NCBI GenBank assembly: GCA_038087015.1
Contig: JASBNA010000014.1
Span: 248,001-312,000, forward strand
Source: Cerrena zonata
Lineage: Eukaryota > Basidiomycota > Agaricomycetes > Polyporales > Cerrenaceae
Length of the DNA: 64,000 bases
Direction: 5' to 3'
Both the position numbers and the translations under genes were made by a program. The notes below the pieces were generated by a model, which worked only from the letters and a program-made list of their open reading frames with translations, was not told the origin of the DNA and searched no databases. Shown piece after piece: positions 35,927 to 48,313 of this stretch (position 1 is its first letter; the number at the start of each line of letters is the position of its first letter).

Positions 35927-37428
35927 ATGTCGAGCACCACCGCAGGTCACTCACCACTATCACGGCGAGAGCTACTCGCTAATGTCTACGTACCACTGCT
36001 GTGTTTTCTTTCTATCTTTACCCTAATACGGCCAGCCTCTTCTGCTTCGACTCTCGGTCCACGAGAATTCAAACAACTGTCCTCCGATGGTCTAAACTCT
36101 CTGGTCTCACATCCTGACCCAATACGGAACATTGACCCGAACAATCCCTCTTCACATCTCTCTAAAATTCTCATACCTCGAGTGTCAGGTACAGAGAACA
36201 ACACCATAGTCCGAAACTATATTATAGACACACTCAAGAAGCTCAATTGGCACATTGAAGAAGACAGCTTCACCGACACCACACCCTATGGTGTGAAACC
36301 ATTCACCAACATCATCGCAACCAAAGACCCAAAGGCACCGAGACGTGTAATTTTATCTGCTCATTATGATAGCAAATATTTCTCTACTTACCCTAACAAC
36401 CAAGTACGTTATAGATACTTCAATTCGGATGTTAACGCTAACGTCAGTAGTTCGTAGGGGCAACAGACTCTGCAGCTCCATGTGCCTTTATGTTAGACCT
36501 GGCTGAGACTCTTGACCCACTACTGAATAAGCGTCAACAACGGCTAGAGGATGGGGAAGAGGACGATGAGGACGTCGCGGAGACTACGTTGCAGCTTGTA
36601 TTCTTCGACGGTGAAGAAGCCTTCAAGGATTGGACTGATACCGATTCGATTTATGGCGCTAGGTATGTTGCTTTCTAGCCCCAATATTCAACGAGAACTC
36701 AAGTAATCATTGGAAGACATCTCGCGGAGAAATGGGCTACCACCTACCCAACGCCAAACGCCAAGCGAAGGCTGGTACCCACTGCTTCTATGACAGAACT
36801 TTCAGGGATCGAACACCTCATTCTCCTGGACCTTCTCGGTGCTCAAGACCCTGTAATTCGATCCTCATTCATCGAAACTGCGTGGTTATTCGATGCTATG
36901 GTTTCTGCAGAACGCCGACTCATCGATTCAGGCGCACTCACATACGAGGGTGATCAAGCGACCACCAAAGACCACTTTAAGAGCTTCTTCGTTGCTCGAA
37001 ATGGACATGAACCTAATTTTGGTGGTATCGGAGACGACCATGTTCCGTTCCTCCGTCGAGGCGTGAGTGTGCTCCATGTCATCGCAAATCCTTTCCCGAG
37101 AGGCTGGCATAAACTTGAGGTATGCTTATTCTATTTCTTGGCATCGCCAAGCGGATTTTAACATAACTCTAGGACAATGCTTCGCTACTACACATGCCAA
37201 CGATGCGTCGTTGGAACCTAATCTTACGAGTCTTCATGGCGGAATATCTTGGATTGCTGCCAGATGCATCTCATTCGACAAGGGATGGTGCACCGGGTTT
37301 CCAGCGTTCGAGTAGTGAACTGGTGAGTTTCTCCCTGCCGTTTAGTGGCGTTGTAAATGGACTTAACATGTGGCTAGTAGACGAGTAATACTACATCCTG
37401 GGTTTTAGATGATGCAACTGTACTATAA
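35927..37428 (+). CDS. Glutaminyl-peptide cyclotransferase, M28 type
   Basis: Zinc enzyme that forms N-terminal pyroglutamate on peptides. The N-terminal MSSTTAGHSPLSRREL is followed by one hydrophobic segment (VYVPLLCFLSIFTLI), so it is a type II Golgi-like membrane protein or secreted. M28 fold and metal site are seen in VILSAHYDSKY, FVGATDSAAPCAFMLDLAET, LVFFDGEEAF and FGGIGDDHVPFLRRGVSVLH. Six exons join in phase; the last carries TSNTTSWVLDDATVL. The open frame continues upstream of the chosen ATG for about 270 nt, antisense to the first nar1 exon, but the signal-anchor position and divergent promoter favour 35927. Confidence 0.93.
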
Positions 37429-37489
37429 TTTATCTTGCATCCGTTATTATATACGACAAATATCTAGCAAAATGCATTGACAGATCTAA

Positions 37490-39480
37490 TCACCGCCAAA
37501 TACCACTACTCACTCGCGGACCCCACCACCTAATTACAAAGCCCACACTAATAGGCCCGACAAGCGTACACAACAAAATAGCCCATATGCACACCAAGAA
37601 TGCTTCATCACTCAACAAACCTTCCTCGCTGGACCCATGCTCGCTTCCATTTTTCGCTATCTGAGCGATGAGGAGACCAATCTCACCGCGAGCAACCATA
37701 GCAGAGCCCATGAATAAGGCGGGAACGAGAGATGATTTGAATCGTTGGGCCAGTGTAGGTTGAACTTTGGTCGCCGCACGATCCGGCACTGCCAGAGATG
37801 GTGTAGTAGGACGTGATGATAGTCCGAAGTTGGCAGTTGGCCGCGAAGTCCGAGAATTCGATTTCTGTACGAGGCGAAGGAGTGTATGGTGTATGCGGGG
37901 TATAAATGATTTCTTGTTCTGTTGAATTTGTGGAGTGTCTCGTGCCATCATGGTTGTGACAATAATGGGTATTCCTGCAGCAAGTTTACCGGCTCCCATT
38001 GCGAGGGAGTACAGGGTCCCACGCCAAAGGACTTTGGGATCCCACAAAGCGACAAATGGCTGTAGAGATATTTATCAGCTGGCAACATAGTTCAGTCAAG
38101 AAATGGACGTACGATCGCGAACCCAATACTGGCGAAGAACAGTGGTGTCATGAGGTATTGCTGGATGGGGCCGACCATTCGAGAGAATGCCCCTTCGAAC
38201 GACAACGCTTCCGTGACAGATTGTGTCTCGTGTTCGTTGGCATGCGATCCCTGAGGAGGCTGGGAAATGTATGATAGGACACATCCAGCGAGATATACGC
38301 CAAACAGTATGCTACTGCTAGTGTCTTATTTAAGTGACCTTTGTCAGTGAAATGAGAGAGATTTGAATACAATCCACGTACAAAATGCAATAGCAGCAAA
38401 CGCCGAGACAAATAATACCATAAATAATACTCTAATAGCGTCTGCGTGCACCTGAACACCCCAACCCTCTGATTTGGTATTCTCACGGCCACATCCAAAT
38501 ACGATCTTTGCACCCCATGGTTTGTCGGGTCTAGAGGGTGAACACCAACGCTCACCTATTCTTCTATACCAAAAGAGAGGTCGAAGGATATATCGAGCTA
38601 CTAAAGGGGTTACGATTGTCATAAGCACAGACGACAACAGGGGCCGTATTATTGTCCACGCCAAGTTGGAGTGGGCTACATCGGTGTTCAAGGCAGATAA
38701 TGCAGGAATCATGGCAGCTAATACAAGCCCCATGACATCGTCTATTACTGCGGCGCTGATGAGGATGGTTCCGATCCTGGTTTGTTGTAAGGACCTAGGT
38801 TCGGAAGAGCCAAGGGATTCGTCTTTTGCCTGACGAGGAACATCTGATGATTCTTGAACTCCACTACTGTGTTCATGCAAAGGTAGATGTTCTTTTGAAT
38901 GAGACTCAGTAGTATTTCCAGCCCGGGTTACGCTATTGAGTGCCATTAGCGTTGTCCGAGACTGGTGGACGCTAACGCAGCACCCGCGGCGAAGGATTCG
39001 AGAGGTGTATAACCATATGCGCCAGTGAGAAGGGCAAATGATAAAGCGATAGGGAGGACAACACCAATAGTAGCACATAGCAGAGATAGAGGGAGATTGT
39101 TAAGAAGTAACGCAAGGTTCGTAGAGAGCCCGCCTATGTAGACTTACTTTAGAAGGACATACAGTATCCGTGGATTTTAACAACATACCTTCGAACACAA
39201 TTCCAACAAGACCTAGATACCCCATGGCGGTAAATGTACTTTCCCAGTCCTGTGGTAGAATGGCGGCAAGGGGAGTACCATATATCGTCCCTAGGGCAAT
39301 CATGGCGACAACACCGGCATGAAGAAAATGATCTGCCCCTACTCTGACGACATTGAGGAGATATAGAAAAGACAGGAGTATTAACAACTCGACCAAGGGA
39401 GGTTGTGAGTAGGGAAATGCATTTTCGCTGGCTACGGCGAGATATGATGGGTTCTGAGAATGCGGCGATGTCATTGACAT
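37490..39480 (-). CDS. Cation/proton antiporter (CPA2-like), with a 1-bp frameshift
   Basis: Membrane transporter with about twelve hydrophobic segments. The chosen start is MSMTSPHSQNPSYL. Family motifs are GYLGLVGIVFEGGLSTNLAL, GAALASTSLGTT, SAAVIDDVMGLVLAA (paired Asp of the ion site), and LFFASIGFAIPFVALWDPK, with a cytosolic His/Ser linker after NSVTRAG. Ends VIRWWGPRVSSGIWR. In the LASTSLG-TTLMAL motif one base is missing: CTCGGACAACG (CC at 38956-38957 on the plus strand) leads to an immediate stop, and an extra G restores the conserved TT. No intron can bridge this. Probably exchanges K+ or Na+ for H+ at an internal membrane. 61 bp separate it from the convergent glutaminyl cyclase gene. 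Confidence 0.88.
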
Positions 39481-40013
39481 AATCTGAAAGGTGGTAGGAC
39501 TAGTATTCACAGCGCTGGAATTGTGGATGTTAGCCGTTAAATGTTAACGTTGACCACCACGCCGACCACCTGGGGTCAGTTCTTGTATTTTTTTTAATGA
39601 GCGCAAGCCCCTAGGAAACGGTATAAAGAGTGCTCGTTGGTACTAGTAGTTGTAAGGGAGCAATGTCAAGAAAACTTGACGGCGTCTTGAACGTAAAGGT
39701 TTTTCCCACAGTTACAATTCCGTATATAAAGCACTATATTGACGTCATGATATTCAACGAAGCAAATAATTGACTACTGACCGGTCCAGTTGTCAAGGTC
39801 GAGAGTGAGAAATAGACCAACAACTGCGTCAAGGCGACATGTGGCTGGCCAGCTTAACTATTCACCAAGATTCCACACCGTTCCAGATAGTGCTGTTATG
39901 AAGGATACTTGGTGTACAAATGATTGTCTAGCCACACGCTCGGCCCTGCGCTATATTCAAGCTGATACGATACGTCAAGGAAAGAAACACATCTCAAAAT
40001 TTCAGGAGGATCA
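39481..40013. other. Antiporter upstream region
   Basis: Between two same-strand genes. No gene recognised; TATAAAG occurs at 39620-39626 and TATATAAAG near 39723, possible promoter elements for the downstream minus-strand gene only if used in reverse, so not assigned. Confidence 0.35.
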
Positions 40014-40571
40014 TTATCCAAATAGGCTGGTAATACGTCTATCAAACCCTTCGCTACGAATAGGCATCTCAGGTGTATGAAAAGGATTTTTCATAACGGC
40101 ATCCCCATATGCCTCGTAGACCTTTTGTAGGACTGCATCCGCAGTAGATTCTGCCAAAGATGTCAAAAGGACAAACTTCGTTCCTACAATGGTGTCAGTT
40201 AGGATTAACCATTGCGATCACCTAGCCTACCTGTTGCTGTAAGAAGGATTGTCATTTTGAACGTCTCTCCTTCTATGACCTGGGCACCCGAGCTAGATCC
40301 AGTTGGAGACAATCGGCTCGTAATAGCATGAATACCATGCAGCGTTCCTGCCAAGACGAGGTATTCGTTCGATGTCAAGCGAGGGAGTCCATCTAACGGA
40401 GTAATGAAACACAATATTCGGATATTAGGGACGTTCACTCCTTACCACCGAAGCTACGTTCGTAAACCAGACCACCGGCTTTGTTGATTACCTGTATCCT
40501 ACTCAATCAATTTGGTTGCGTACACTTCAAATCGAGACACTATTACATACCCAAAGCCCGAAGATGGCCAT
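40014..40571 (-). CDS. trs23: TRAPP complex subunit Trs23 (TRAPPC4)
   Basis: Small sybindin-family subunit of the TRAPP Rab-GEF complex acting in ER-Golgi traffic. Exons join to [20 protein letters not shown], then [53 protein letters not shown], and [20 protein letters not shown], with a short tail ending RRITSLFG. Length (about 140 residues) is usual for the family. It shares a 137-bp divergent promoter with hop1. Confidence 0.95.
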
Positions 40572-40708
40572 GGTAGGAGGTGACTGAGAGGTATATATGA
40601 CACACGTGAACACAACGCGATCGAAAGTTCACACTCCGCCTTAAAGCACGATCGGCTCCTTTACCTCACTGCTTGCTTTCTAACCACTACCTCAAGGTCA
40701 CATCCAAA

Positions 40709-43700
40709 ATGCAGGCACAAGCATTACGAACAGAGACTGCTCAAGTAATGGTGTGATTTATAGATGATATACTCGAACTAATATCATCGCTAGGATGTCT
40801 TGACTGCTCAACAGAGCTTGCAGTCGGTACAAACATTGCTAAAGCCGGATTGGGTTGCATAACATACTTACGGTCAGTATTGCTCTTAGGTAAACTTTTA
40901 TCTCACTCAAGTATCTATAGGAATCTCTTGCCTTCCGATAACTTCTCGGAGAGTAGGTGCAATTTCATCGTTCTGTTCAATCATCTGACTATATGCGCCT
41001 ACTCTAGGTTACCTCACGTCCGCAAACACTAGCTCATTCTCTTCTCAACCGTCTGAGTCTATGGGATCATTCTCATCCGACTGTAGTCGTAGAAATGTTA
41101 GCGGTTTCAAGATCATGACTGTCACACGAGGTTATACCGAAGAGGCCGACAAACTACTGGATTTCCTGGTAAATATCGTTGCATATATTGATATATGCGC
41201 CTCTTTCTCTTATCATGTTATAAATTTCTTACCAGGAAAATGGTATATTTGATGCTCTGCAAAATCAGTACCTCAAGAGTTTTATTTTCGCCATCTACTT
41301 GGTAAGTTTTTAAGAATTCCCGCTTCTACCAATATTGCTCACCGTTCCTCCAGGATAATGATGATCCCAACAAGTAAGGATTGTTACAAGGCATACCATA
41401 TAACCTTTATTGACATATCGACTTGTGTAGTATTGTTGAAGCATACACGTTCAACTTTCAGGTATGGTTAAGGCAGTCATCCCGAGAATGTCTAACCCCA
41501 GTATTATGCAGTATTTCACTGTGCCTGGAACGAAGGCCGTTATCCCTGTGATGACGCTTGGAGAAGACTTAATGAACCTATCTCTCTCGGGTAAGAAGAA
41601 CGATCCCGTAGCAGATGCTACGAAAAAGGCAAAGTTCCGACTTTAGGTGAAGTTAAAAGGAGTTTGAAGGTAAATTATCCAGTACATGAAATATTCAACT
41701 CAAGCATGACGCATACATCCTAGACATTGATCAAGAATCTGATTCAAGCCACAACTCAAATGGATGCATTACCAAGTACGTTACTGTGTTATACGCATCA
41801 GATGTCTGTTTGAACGGTCTCCAGAACGTCGCTTCGCAACTTTCAAATTATTCTACCACGAACATACACCTGAGGACTACGAGCCTCCTCATTTTCGAGC
41901 TGGAGACGTCGACAAAGACAAATGGTTCTTCGCTACTCATGACCAAAACGAGGTTCCGGAGAAGTGCAGTGTCGGTCAGGTACAAACTGGATGGCACGGA
42001 GTAGACGTGAACGTCACATCAGTATCTGGGTATCTTCCTTCCGTTGAAGATAACGATGCGCCCTTCCTTGGAACAACGCAGAAATATGGTAATTCGGGTC
42101 TTCACCTAACCCCAGTTGAAGAGGCTGCCACTCGTGCTCAACAAGTACAAGCTCAGAAGATGGATGCTGATTCTCGTCGAGTGGTTTGGGACGCTGAAGG
42201 TGGCTTGAGCGTTCCCAATTCCGAATCAGAAATTGACCAAGATAAATCTAGTAAGACTTTGGGCTGTTGCGTTGTGTTGACACCAGCTAACATCTCACCC
42301 CGTATTATAAAGCTTTGGGCCAGCCTATCAGGACCGGCTCAGAACCTCTTGCGCCAAATCCACTTGGCATACGTACCGATAAGGGCGAGATTATCCCCTT
42401 ACCCACCGAGCTTGCGGGCGGTAAGGATACTGCTACTGAGGCCATAGCGGAAGCACATTACGTTGGAGCAGAAATACATGTACCCAAATGCGTCGGGGAT
42501 CTGGTATGTCACTTAGTGAAATAACGTTAAATATTTTGTGTACTGAATACCTACTAGGCTAACTCTTCACCACCTTCTGAGGAAATACCGGAGACCCAGC
42601 AGATTGCTGAAACACAATTGGTCGCGGAAATCACTTCTCCACCTCGTCGTTCACCCTCTCTATCCCCGGCACCCTCTCTTACGCCAACGCCCCAGCCCCG
42701 ACGTCCTTCACACAGAATGTCTACAAGATCTCGGATCTCATCGTTACCGCCGTCGGATATAGATGTGTTGTCTATCCCCTCCATGTCTAGCTATCCGGAT
42801 CAACAGACTATGGAGACTCAGGCGTTGCAAGACCTCTTGACGGCGGAGAATAGAGATGATGTCGATGAGGTTATGCTCAGTACGTGTCTGATGTTGTTCG
42901 TTGCCTATTCGTTAACATGGATGCTCCTCGTAAACACAGAGACTCAAATCGACAGCACAGAAGATCCTATTCAATCCTTCCCCAGCATCAAGACGATGAG
43001 TGCTGCTAATGCTACGGACAGTGGAGATGATATCATGTCAGCTGAAGTCGTAGAGTGTGAATGCGGTGTAACGGTATGGTCCTTCAGACACATAATCATC
43101 TTCTAGGTATTTATGCCTACTCACAGGTTGAAGACTGCGATTGCATCCTCTGTGAAGGTGGATGTAAAAAGTGGTTCCATATATGGTACGATCTACTGAA
43201 TTGCATCGCATACTACGCCTTTCTTATGTCTCATTCAGGTGTATGGGATATCATGCCGCAGATGACAAAAACATGCCAGCGGCGTTCACTTGTTTTGATT
43301 GTCGTATTCGCGCTGACCAGCACTGGGAGCTCATTATGGTGCACAACTTGCATCCTCGTATGATGGAGAGGTTCAGAGATCTTGCCTTGTTCAGGTAAGT
43401 CAAAAGTGGAATCTTGAGAGTGACAATGGTACTAACTCTGAGAATGTAGACGTGCCATCAAGGTCTACGAGAAGCACAATCCGAATGGCCTATCTGCTTT
43501 CGCGAAACTGATTGGTATGATTCTTCCACATTCGATCATATATTGTGCTAGACTTCTTCACAGGTTGTGAATCCCTCGTCGCGGGACAATTGTTCAAGCG
43601 ACTGGAGGGTGAAGGTAATAGCGCAACGACAGAATTCATACAGTTACTCTTACCGCAATTCTAGGCTTCATCGAACAAGAGGTCATGCAAACCGAAGAAT

Positions 43701-44286
43701 TCCTCGAAACCACCACTCGTAAAACGAGAGGAAAAGGCAAAGGTGCTAAACCGAAACAAGCTACTCGAGGGAAAAGCTTCCAAAAATCGAAATACAGTTT
43801 CCAATACTCGATGAAGTCGAACAAGAAGTATCGAGAGTACTTCTCACCGACACCAGAAGTAGAAAGAAAAGTCCTCGGACTAGCTGACCTGGTAACGTCT
43901 GACACTTGGATATATGTTTATATATGCGTAACCGTTTTTCAGAAACCGGATCGTAAATCGCGTCATAAACGTAGTGCCGACATAGATATGGACGTGGAAA
44001 TGGACTTGTATGCATATGGTTTGAATTTATGTTGGATACTTACCTTTACCCCACTTCTAGATCGAAGGGTCAGCCTATGGATGAAGAAAGTCAAGACCCT
44101 ATTCTTCCTGCAGATACTCAACCCGAAGAGTCTCAAACCCAAGATGAAACTCAACGACTGCCTACTCCTACTCCTACCCAGATGATCGAAGCTACTACCA
44201 AACGAAAGAATACTCCTCCTGGAACTACTCGTGCTGCCAAGAAAGTCAAGATATCCGTCGGACCCGCTGTGGACCTTGGAGACTGA
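40709..44286 (+). CDS. hop1: Meiotic HORMA protein Hop1 with PHD and winged-helix domains; two 1-bp frameshifts
   Basis: Meiotic chromosome axis protein needed for homolog synapsis and recombination. The start MQAQALRTETAQDVLTAQQS leads into the HORMA domain: GLGCITYLRNLLPSDNFSES, FKIMTVTRGYTEEADKLLDF, LKSFIFAIYLDND, TLGEVKRSLKTLIKNLIQAT, and LPKRRFATFKLFYHEHTPED. After a Ser/Pro-rich region come a PHD-like finger (ECECGVTVEDCDCILCEGGC and WFHIWCMGYHAADD, then FTCFDC) and a winged-helix stretch (SLVAGQLFKRLEGEGFIEQE), then basic and Thr/Pro-rich sequence. Two frame breaks: after QTLLK at AAA 40841-40843 and in KKNDPVADATKK at AAAAA 41623-41627. Adding one A at each restores the conserved protein. 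The rest is open. Confidence 0.9.
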
Positions 44287-44694
44287 TCTGCCTTGTTCTG
44301 TGCTTCGCTGCTCTGATTACCTGCTGGCTACGTCTGCTTGTTGCTTCCCCCCTGCTTCTCGATCTGGAAGGAATGTTCTGTCGTTTGGTACAATGGATTT
44401 TAATGGATACAAAAGGACGAATGAATGGATACATTATTTGCATTAGCTACAAAACTAGAATGATGATGCATGATTATACAGAACCAGGATGACCAAGTCA
44501 ACCTATACAGTCCGAAACTCGTGATGATAATAAGAACGCCAGCGAAACGAATGATGAAAGAGCGAATTTGTGAACAGTGAATAGAGAAATTACAAATGAC
44601 GAATCGAATGAACAAAAAGAAACAAATAAAACGAAGGAGGGTATTAGTATCCATACAAAGAACGAGAAAACAAACATTGATCAACGCATAAACA
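44287..44694. other. Convergent intergenic region
   Basis: 3' flanks of hop1 and the Ser-rich gene; A-rich, nothing recognised. Confidence 0.5.
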
Positions 44695-47600
44695 CTAATT
44701 ACGAATGGACAAACTGCCGCGGACACTCTTGGAACTCCCAACCCTTTCTAACAACTTCGACACCTTCGACTTCTTCTCACCTCTACCCTTAGGACTCTCC
44801 CGCTGAATAGATGTAGGGATGACATGCTGCTCATCAGTAGGGAGGCTGACTTCGCTTGCTGAGCGTGGTGGTCTCAACGTGGTTGAGGAGAGGAGTCCAT
44901 TATTGAGTTGTCTGTAAAGGAAGGGTATGACTGCTTTGGCGTCGCCCATGGGTTGTACTGGTTCCGATTGGATTGGTTTAAGAGAGTATGATGATGTAGT
45001 CGACGAAGCGCGTGATATGGCTGGCGACGTGGAATCTGAAGGTGTCTGCAGCGCAGACGACTCTGCACTGGAAGTGGACAAATTCGCAAATCGAGGAGGA
45101 TGGGTAAGATTATGAGTCGACCGCATGACGATATCCTTGGTATTGTGAAGGTGCAACAATCTCGGAAGATCAGAAAGCGAGGATGTCTTCCGTATATGAT
45201 GAGTGAGGACAGGTTTCTTATGTTGTCCACAACTCCCATCCTTCAACGACGCAGGGTATTTAGGCCTTTCAAAATCGAATTCTGGAAGAAGCGGAATCCT
45301 GTTTACGCCTTCGGTCCGAGAAGCATCCCGACCCGCCATCTCGGTGACGTCAAGTAGAAGGGAAGCCGATGAGGCGTCTTGGGAAGGCTGATCGTCGCTG
45401 CTGTAGCATGAAGCCGGAGAGACAGTGAGGCTTGAGAAATCCAAACGTTGCAGAGTCGTGGGGGAGACGACAACGCTCGGTCTCTTCGCCGGTAACTTGG
45501 GCTTGTCTTCTGCCTTCAAATCTGAGCCAGTAGCAATCCACTGGATCTTTGGGGGCAGAGCCGGCCTCGTAGATCCCCATGTATAAGCCTCAGCCTGTGG
45601 TTTATGCGCCTGTAGCCTCGCCAAGCTCTCCGCAAGTAACACTTTCCTATTCTCCATACCCACATCAACATTAGCATTGACATCGGCATGAGTGGTATTG
45701 TTGGTATCCGTCACAGTTACGGCAACCGGGCTCGAAGTATCCGAAGGTAGCTCCTTCACGCTTCCTGATGCAGGTGTCATAAGTGCACTGTGCGAGAGGT
45801 GTTCAAACGACTGCAAATGTGCAGTTCCGACTGGTGGAAGTGGTGGAAGTGGTGGAAGTGGGATATTCGGTGGGGTTGTGGGTGTTGAAAGGTTCGAGAG
45901 CGATTTTGAGGGGTTTAAGGGACTCGTTGTCCTCCTTTTCAAGTTTTCAGTTCGCCACACATCTTCCGCTTTCGTGATATCGATGTGGCTGTTATGATTC
46001 AGGGTGTAACTTGAATTGGTGGAGTGGCTCGAGGCAGAGGTACGAGGACGAGTACGAGGACGGGGATATGAGGAAGGAGTCAGATTGTTGGTGAGGCGCC
46101 GCTGTGAGGTCGTACCATCAAGACATGATGCTTCGGAACAGAGGGACTTGGGGCTTACCTGATCTACATGATCTACCTCGAGGCTAGGCGAATTGGGCGT
46201 ATGTGGACTGAAAGACGCTACAGAGGACGTTCGAGATCCTCGTCTGTGCGGTCTTCTCGAGTCATCTCTTTGGAAGAGATGTTCAAGCGGTGAAAGGTGT
46301 GCTTGACTGCGCCCTAGACTACTACAGCTAGTAGCGGTACTAGGACTTGTAGTTGGGGTAGAAGAAGTTCTTGAAGTCATCGATATTCCTGATATGGTCG
46401 ATACCATGGAGGCTGTGTGTCCATGTGAAGACACTTTAGGCGAATTTGGCAAGGGTGGTAAATGAGAAAAGCGAGAGGATGAACGGCTAGATGTCCCTTC
46501 TCCAGAGGCCTGGGCATGTTTCGCCTTAGCTGCCCGCATACTAGGCATAGAAATAGAGCTTTTCAGAGCATCCTTCAGTCTACGGAGTTTCCCAGGTGGC
46601 TTGGATGGACTTCGTCTTGAGTGTCGACGAGAATCCGCATCCTCGTTGCAGCTCAAATCCGAGTCAGAGTCGAATGCAGAACGTGGCGGTTCACCATCGG
46701 GATGTTCCTGGCTCTTAGAGTTTGATATCTCCGCAGACCCTGGGTCGATTGTGATTAGAAGATCACGAGGAGCAGGGACACTTGATCTATCCAGCAAGTG
46801 CTGTTCCATGTAAGGGTCCATGGGTGATGAAGTAGCAAGGCAGGGCTCAATGATACTTGGGAGCGTAAGTGGGGAAAGGACAGGACGGTGCGAATGAGAA
46901 CGCTGAGGTGGCGGAGGAGTCAAGGTGGATGATGCAGATGAAGAAGTAAGGAGGAGACTTTCAATATCTTTTACGACGATCGACTGTGAAAAGATATCAT
47001 CCTCGACAGTCTCCTGTCTCGAATAGAAAAAATCGTGGAAAGAGTTTTCATCCGAATGAAAGTTGCCATCGCCTCCAGGGTCCATGAGTCCTAATTCGGA
47101 TAAGCCGTCAAGGTCAAGTGGATCTGGACTGTCCTCGCTGTCTTCCGCCTCCCATGAATAATCGGCTTCCGCGTCAAATTCTGATTCCGTCTGGGTGTCT
47201 TGGGTATCCTCTGTGTGACCTTCAGACTCGGATATGCTTTCACATTGGACTTGACCATGGGTACTGGGACTGATAATGCTGCTGCCAGTTTCAAATGTAT
47301 AGTCCGGCTGGAAGTCAGGACCTGATAGATTGTATTTCTTTGCAAATTCTGGTATAGAGTGAAAGTCGACGCCTTGGCGACGCATTCGGCGAGCCTCGGA
47401 AGAGGAAGGAGGAAAAGCGGACTTTGGTGGTTCACTAGTGAGAGGATTTGGCATTCCGGGGTTGTAACTCGAGCGACCTTTCGGACTGAAAAGTGCTGTC
47501 ATACAATTCCGTCAAATCGTATACATTCCAATGGTGTGAAAATGACAAACCTGCATTCGATGGATTGTCAGGAGACAGGAAAGGGAGATGGGGTGGAGAG

Positions 47601-48313
47601 GGACGATAGGAATGGGAGCGACCAAGGGATGTCATAGCGCTTGTACGTTGACGAGAGGCAAGAGAGTCGCGCTGGAAAGCCAGCAAGCCTGAAAATGAAC
47701 GTAAATCGAGGTTAGCTAGTGATGCGTGTTGTGATGGTGTAGATGGTGATGGAGGTGTGCTCGGGGATGCGGGTGATTTGGAAAGGGTAGGTCTGAAGAG
47801 AAACTTCCTTGTGAGTTATCCCTGGTCACAGCAAGAGTCAAACCGACGATATATAACTCACGTTGAGCAGATTGGCAATGAGGTATCTGGTATGCCCTGC
47901 AATGAGGCCGCTTCCTGGGAACCGAATTCTAGCGGTGACGTGCACTCGAATAGCTCTGAGCTTTGCACATTCTGCAGCTTCGATGATGAAGTCGGACTGG
48001 AGAAGTTAGTCTTGCGAGCACGAGGACCGACAACAGAGGCTCTGAGTCTGGGGAGTGCATGTGTATCTCTGGAAGCGGTGCTATGGCTGTCACTGAATGT
48101 GGCGGTAGTTGACTGATCGACTCTCGCGCCGCTACTTGAAATGCGCGCAGTTCTATTACAAAGGGATAGTGGACTTGGAATTGGATACTGGGAATGCCGG
48201 CGGTTGCCTTGGAGTCGAGGCGAGGGCGTGGCGGGCGCATATAGCGTACCCTGCAGTGAAGCATGGCGACTAGAATGCGAATTTGACTGACTCGAGGCCG
48301 TTCTGCTCGACAT
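44695..48313 (-). CDS. Large Ser-rich protein of unknown function
   Basis: Three or four exons; the last one is a single open stretch of more than 900 codons. The start MSSRTASSQSNSHSSRHASL was taken from the first ATG of the upstream exon. Nearly the whole protein is low complexity, rich in Ser, Pro and Thr, with an acidic patch (EDTQDTQTESEFDAEADYSW). Possibly structured bits are SEARRMRRQGVDFHSIPEFA followed by KKYNLSGPDF near the start of the big exon, and VIPFLYRQLNNGLLSS close to the C-terminus, which ends KLLERVGSSKSVRGSLSIRN. A PLPPLPPLPP repeat (about 45832-45860) could bind SH3 or WW domains. No family recognised; a cortical or polarity scaffold is one possibility but unproven. Confidence 0.75.

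Noticed and set aside
40841..41627. Programmed ribosomal frameshifting at the hop1 and antiporter breaks
   Set aside because: The sites do not share a slippery heptamer or downstream structure, and they occur in unrelated genes; missing bases in homopolymers explain them more simply.
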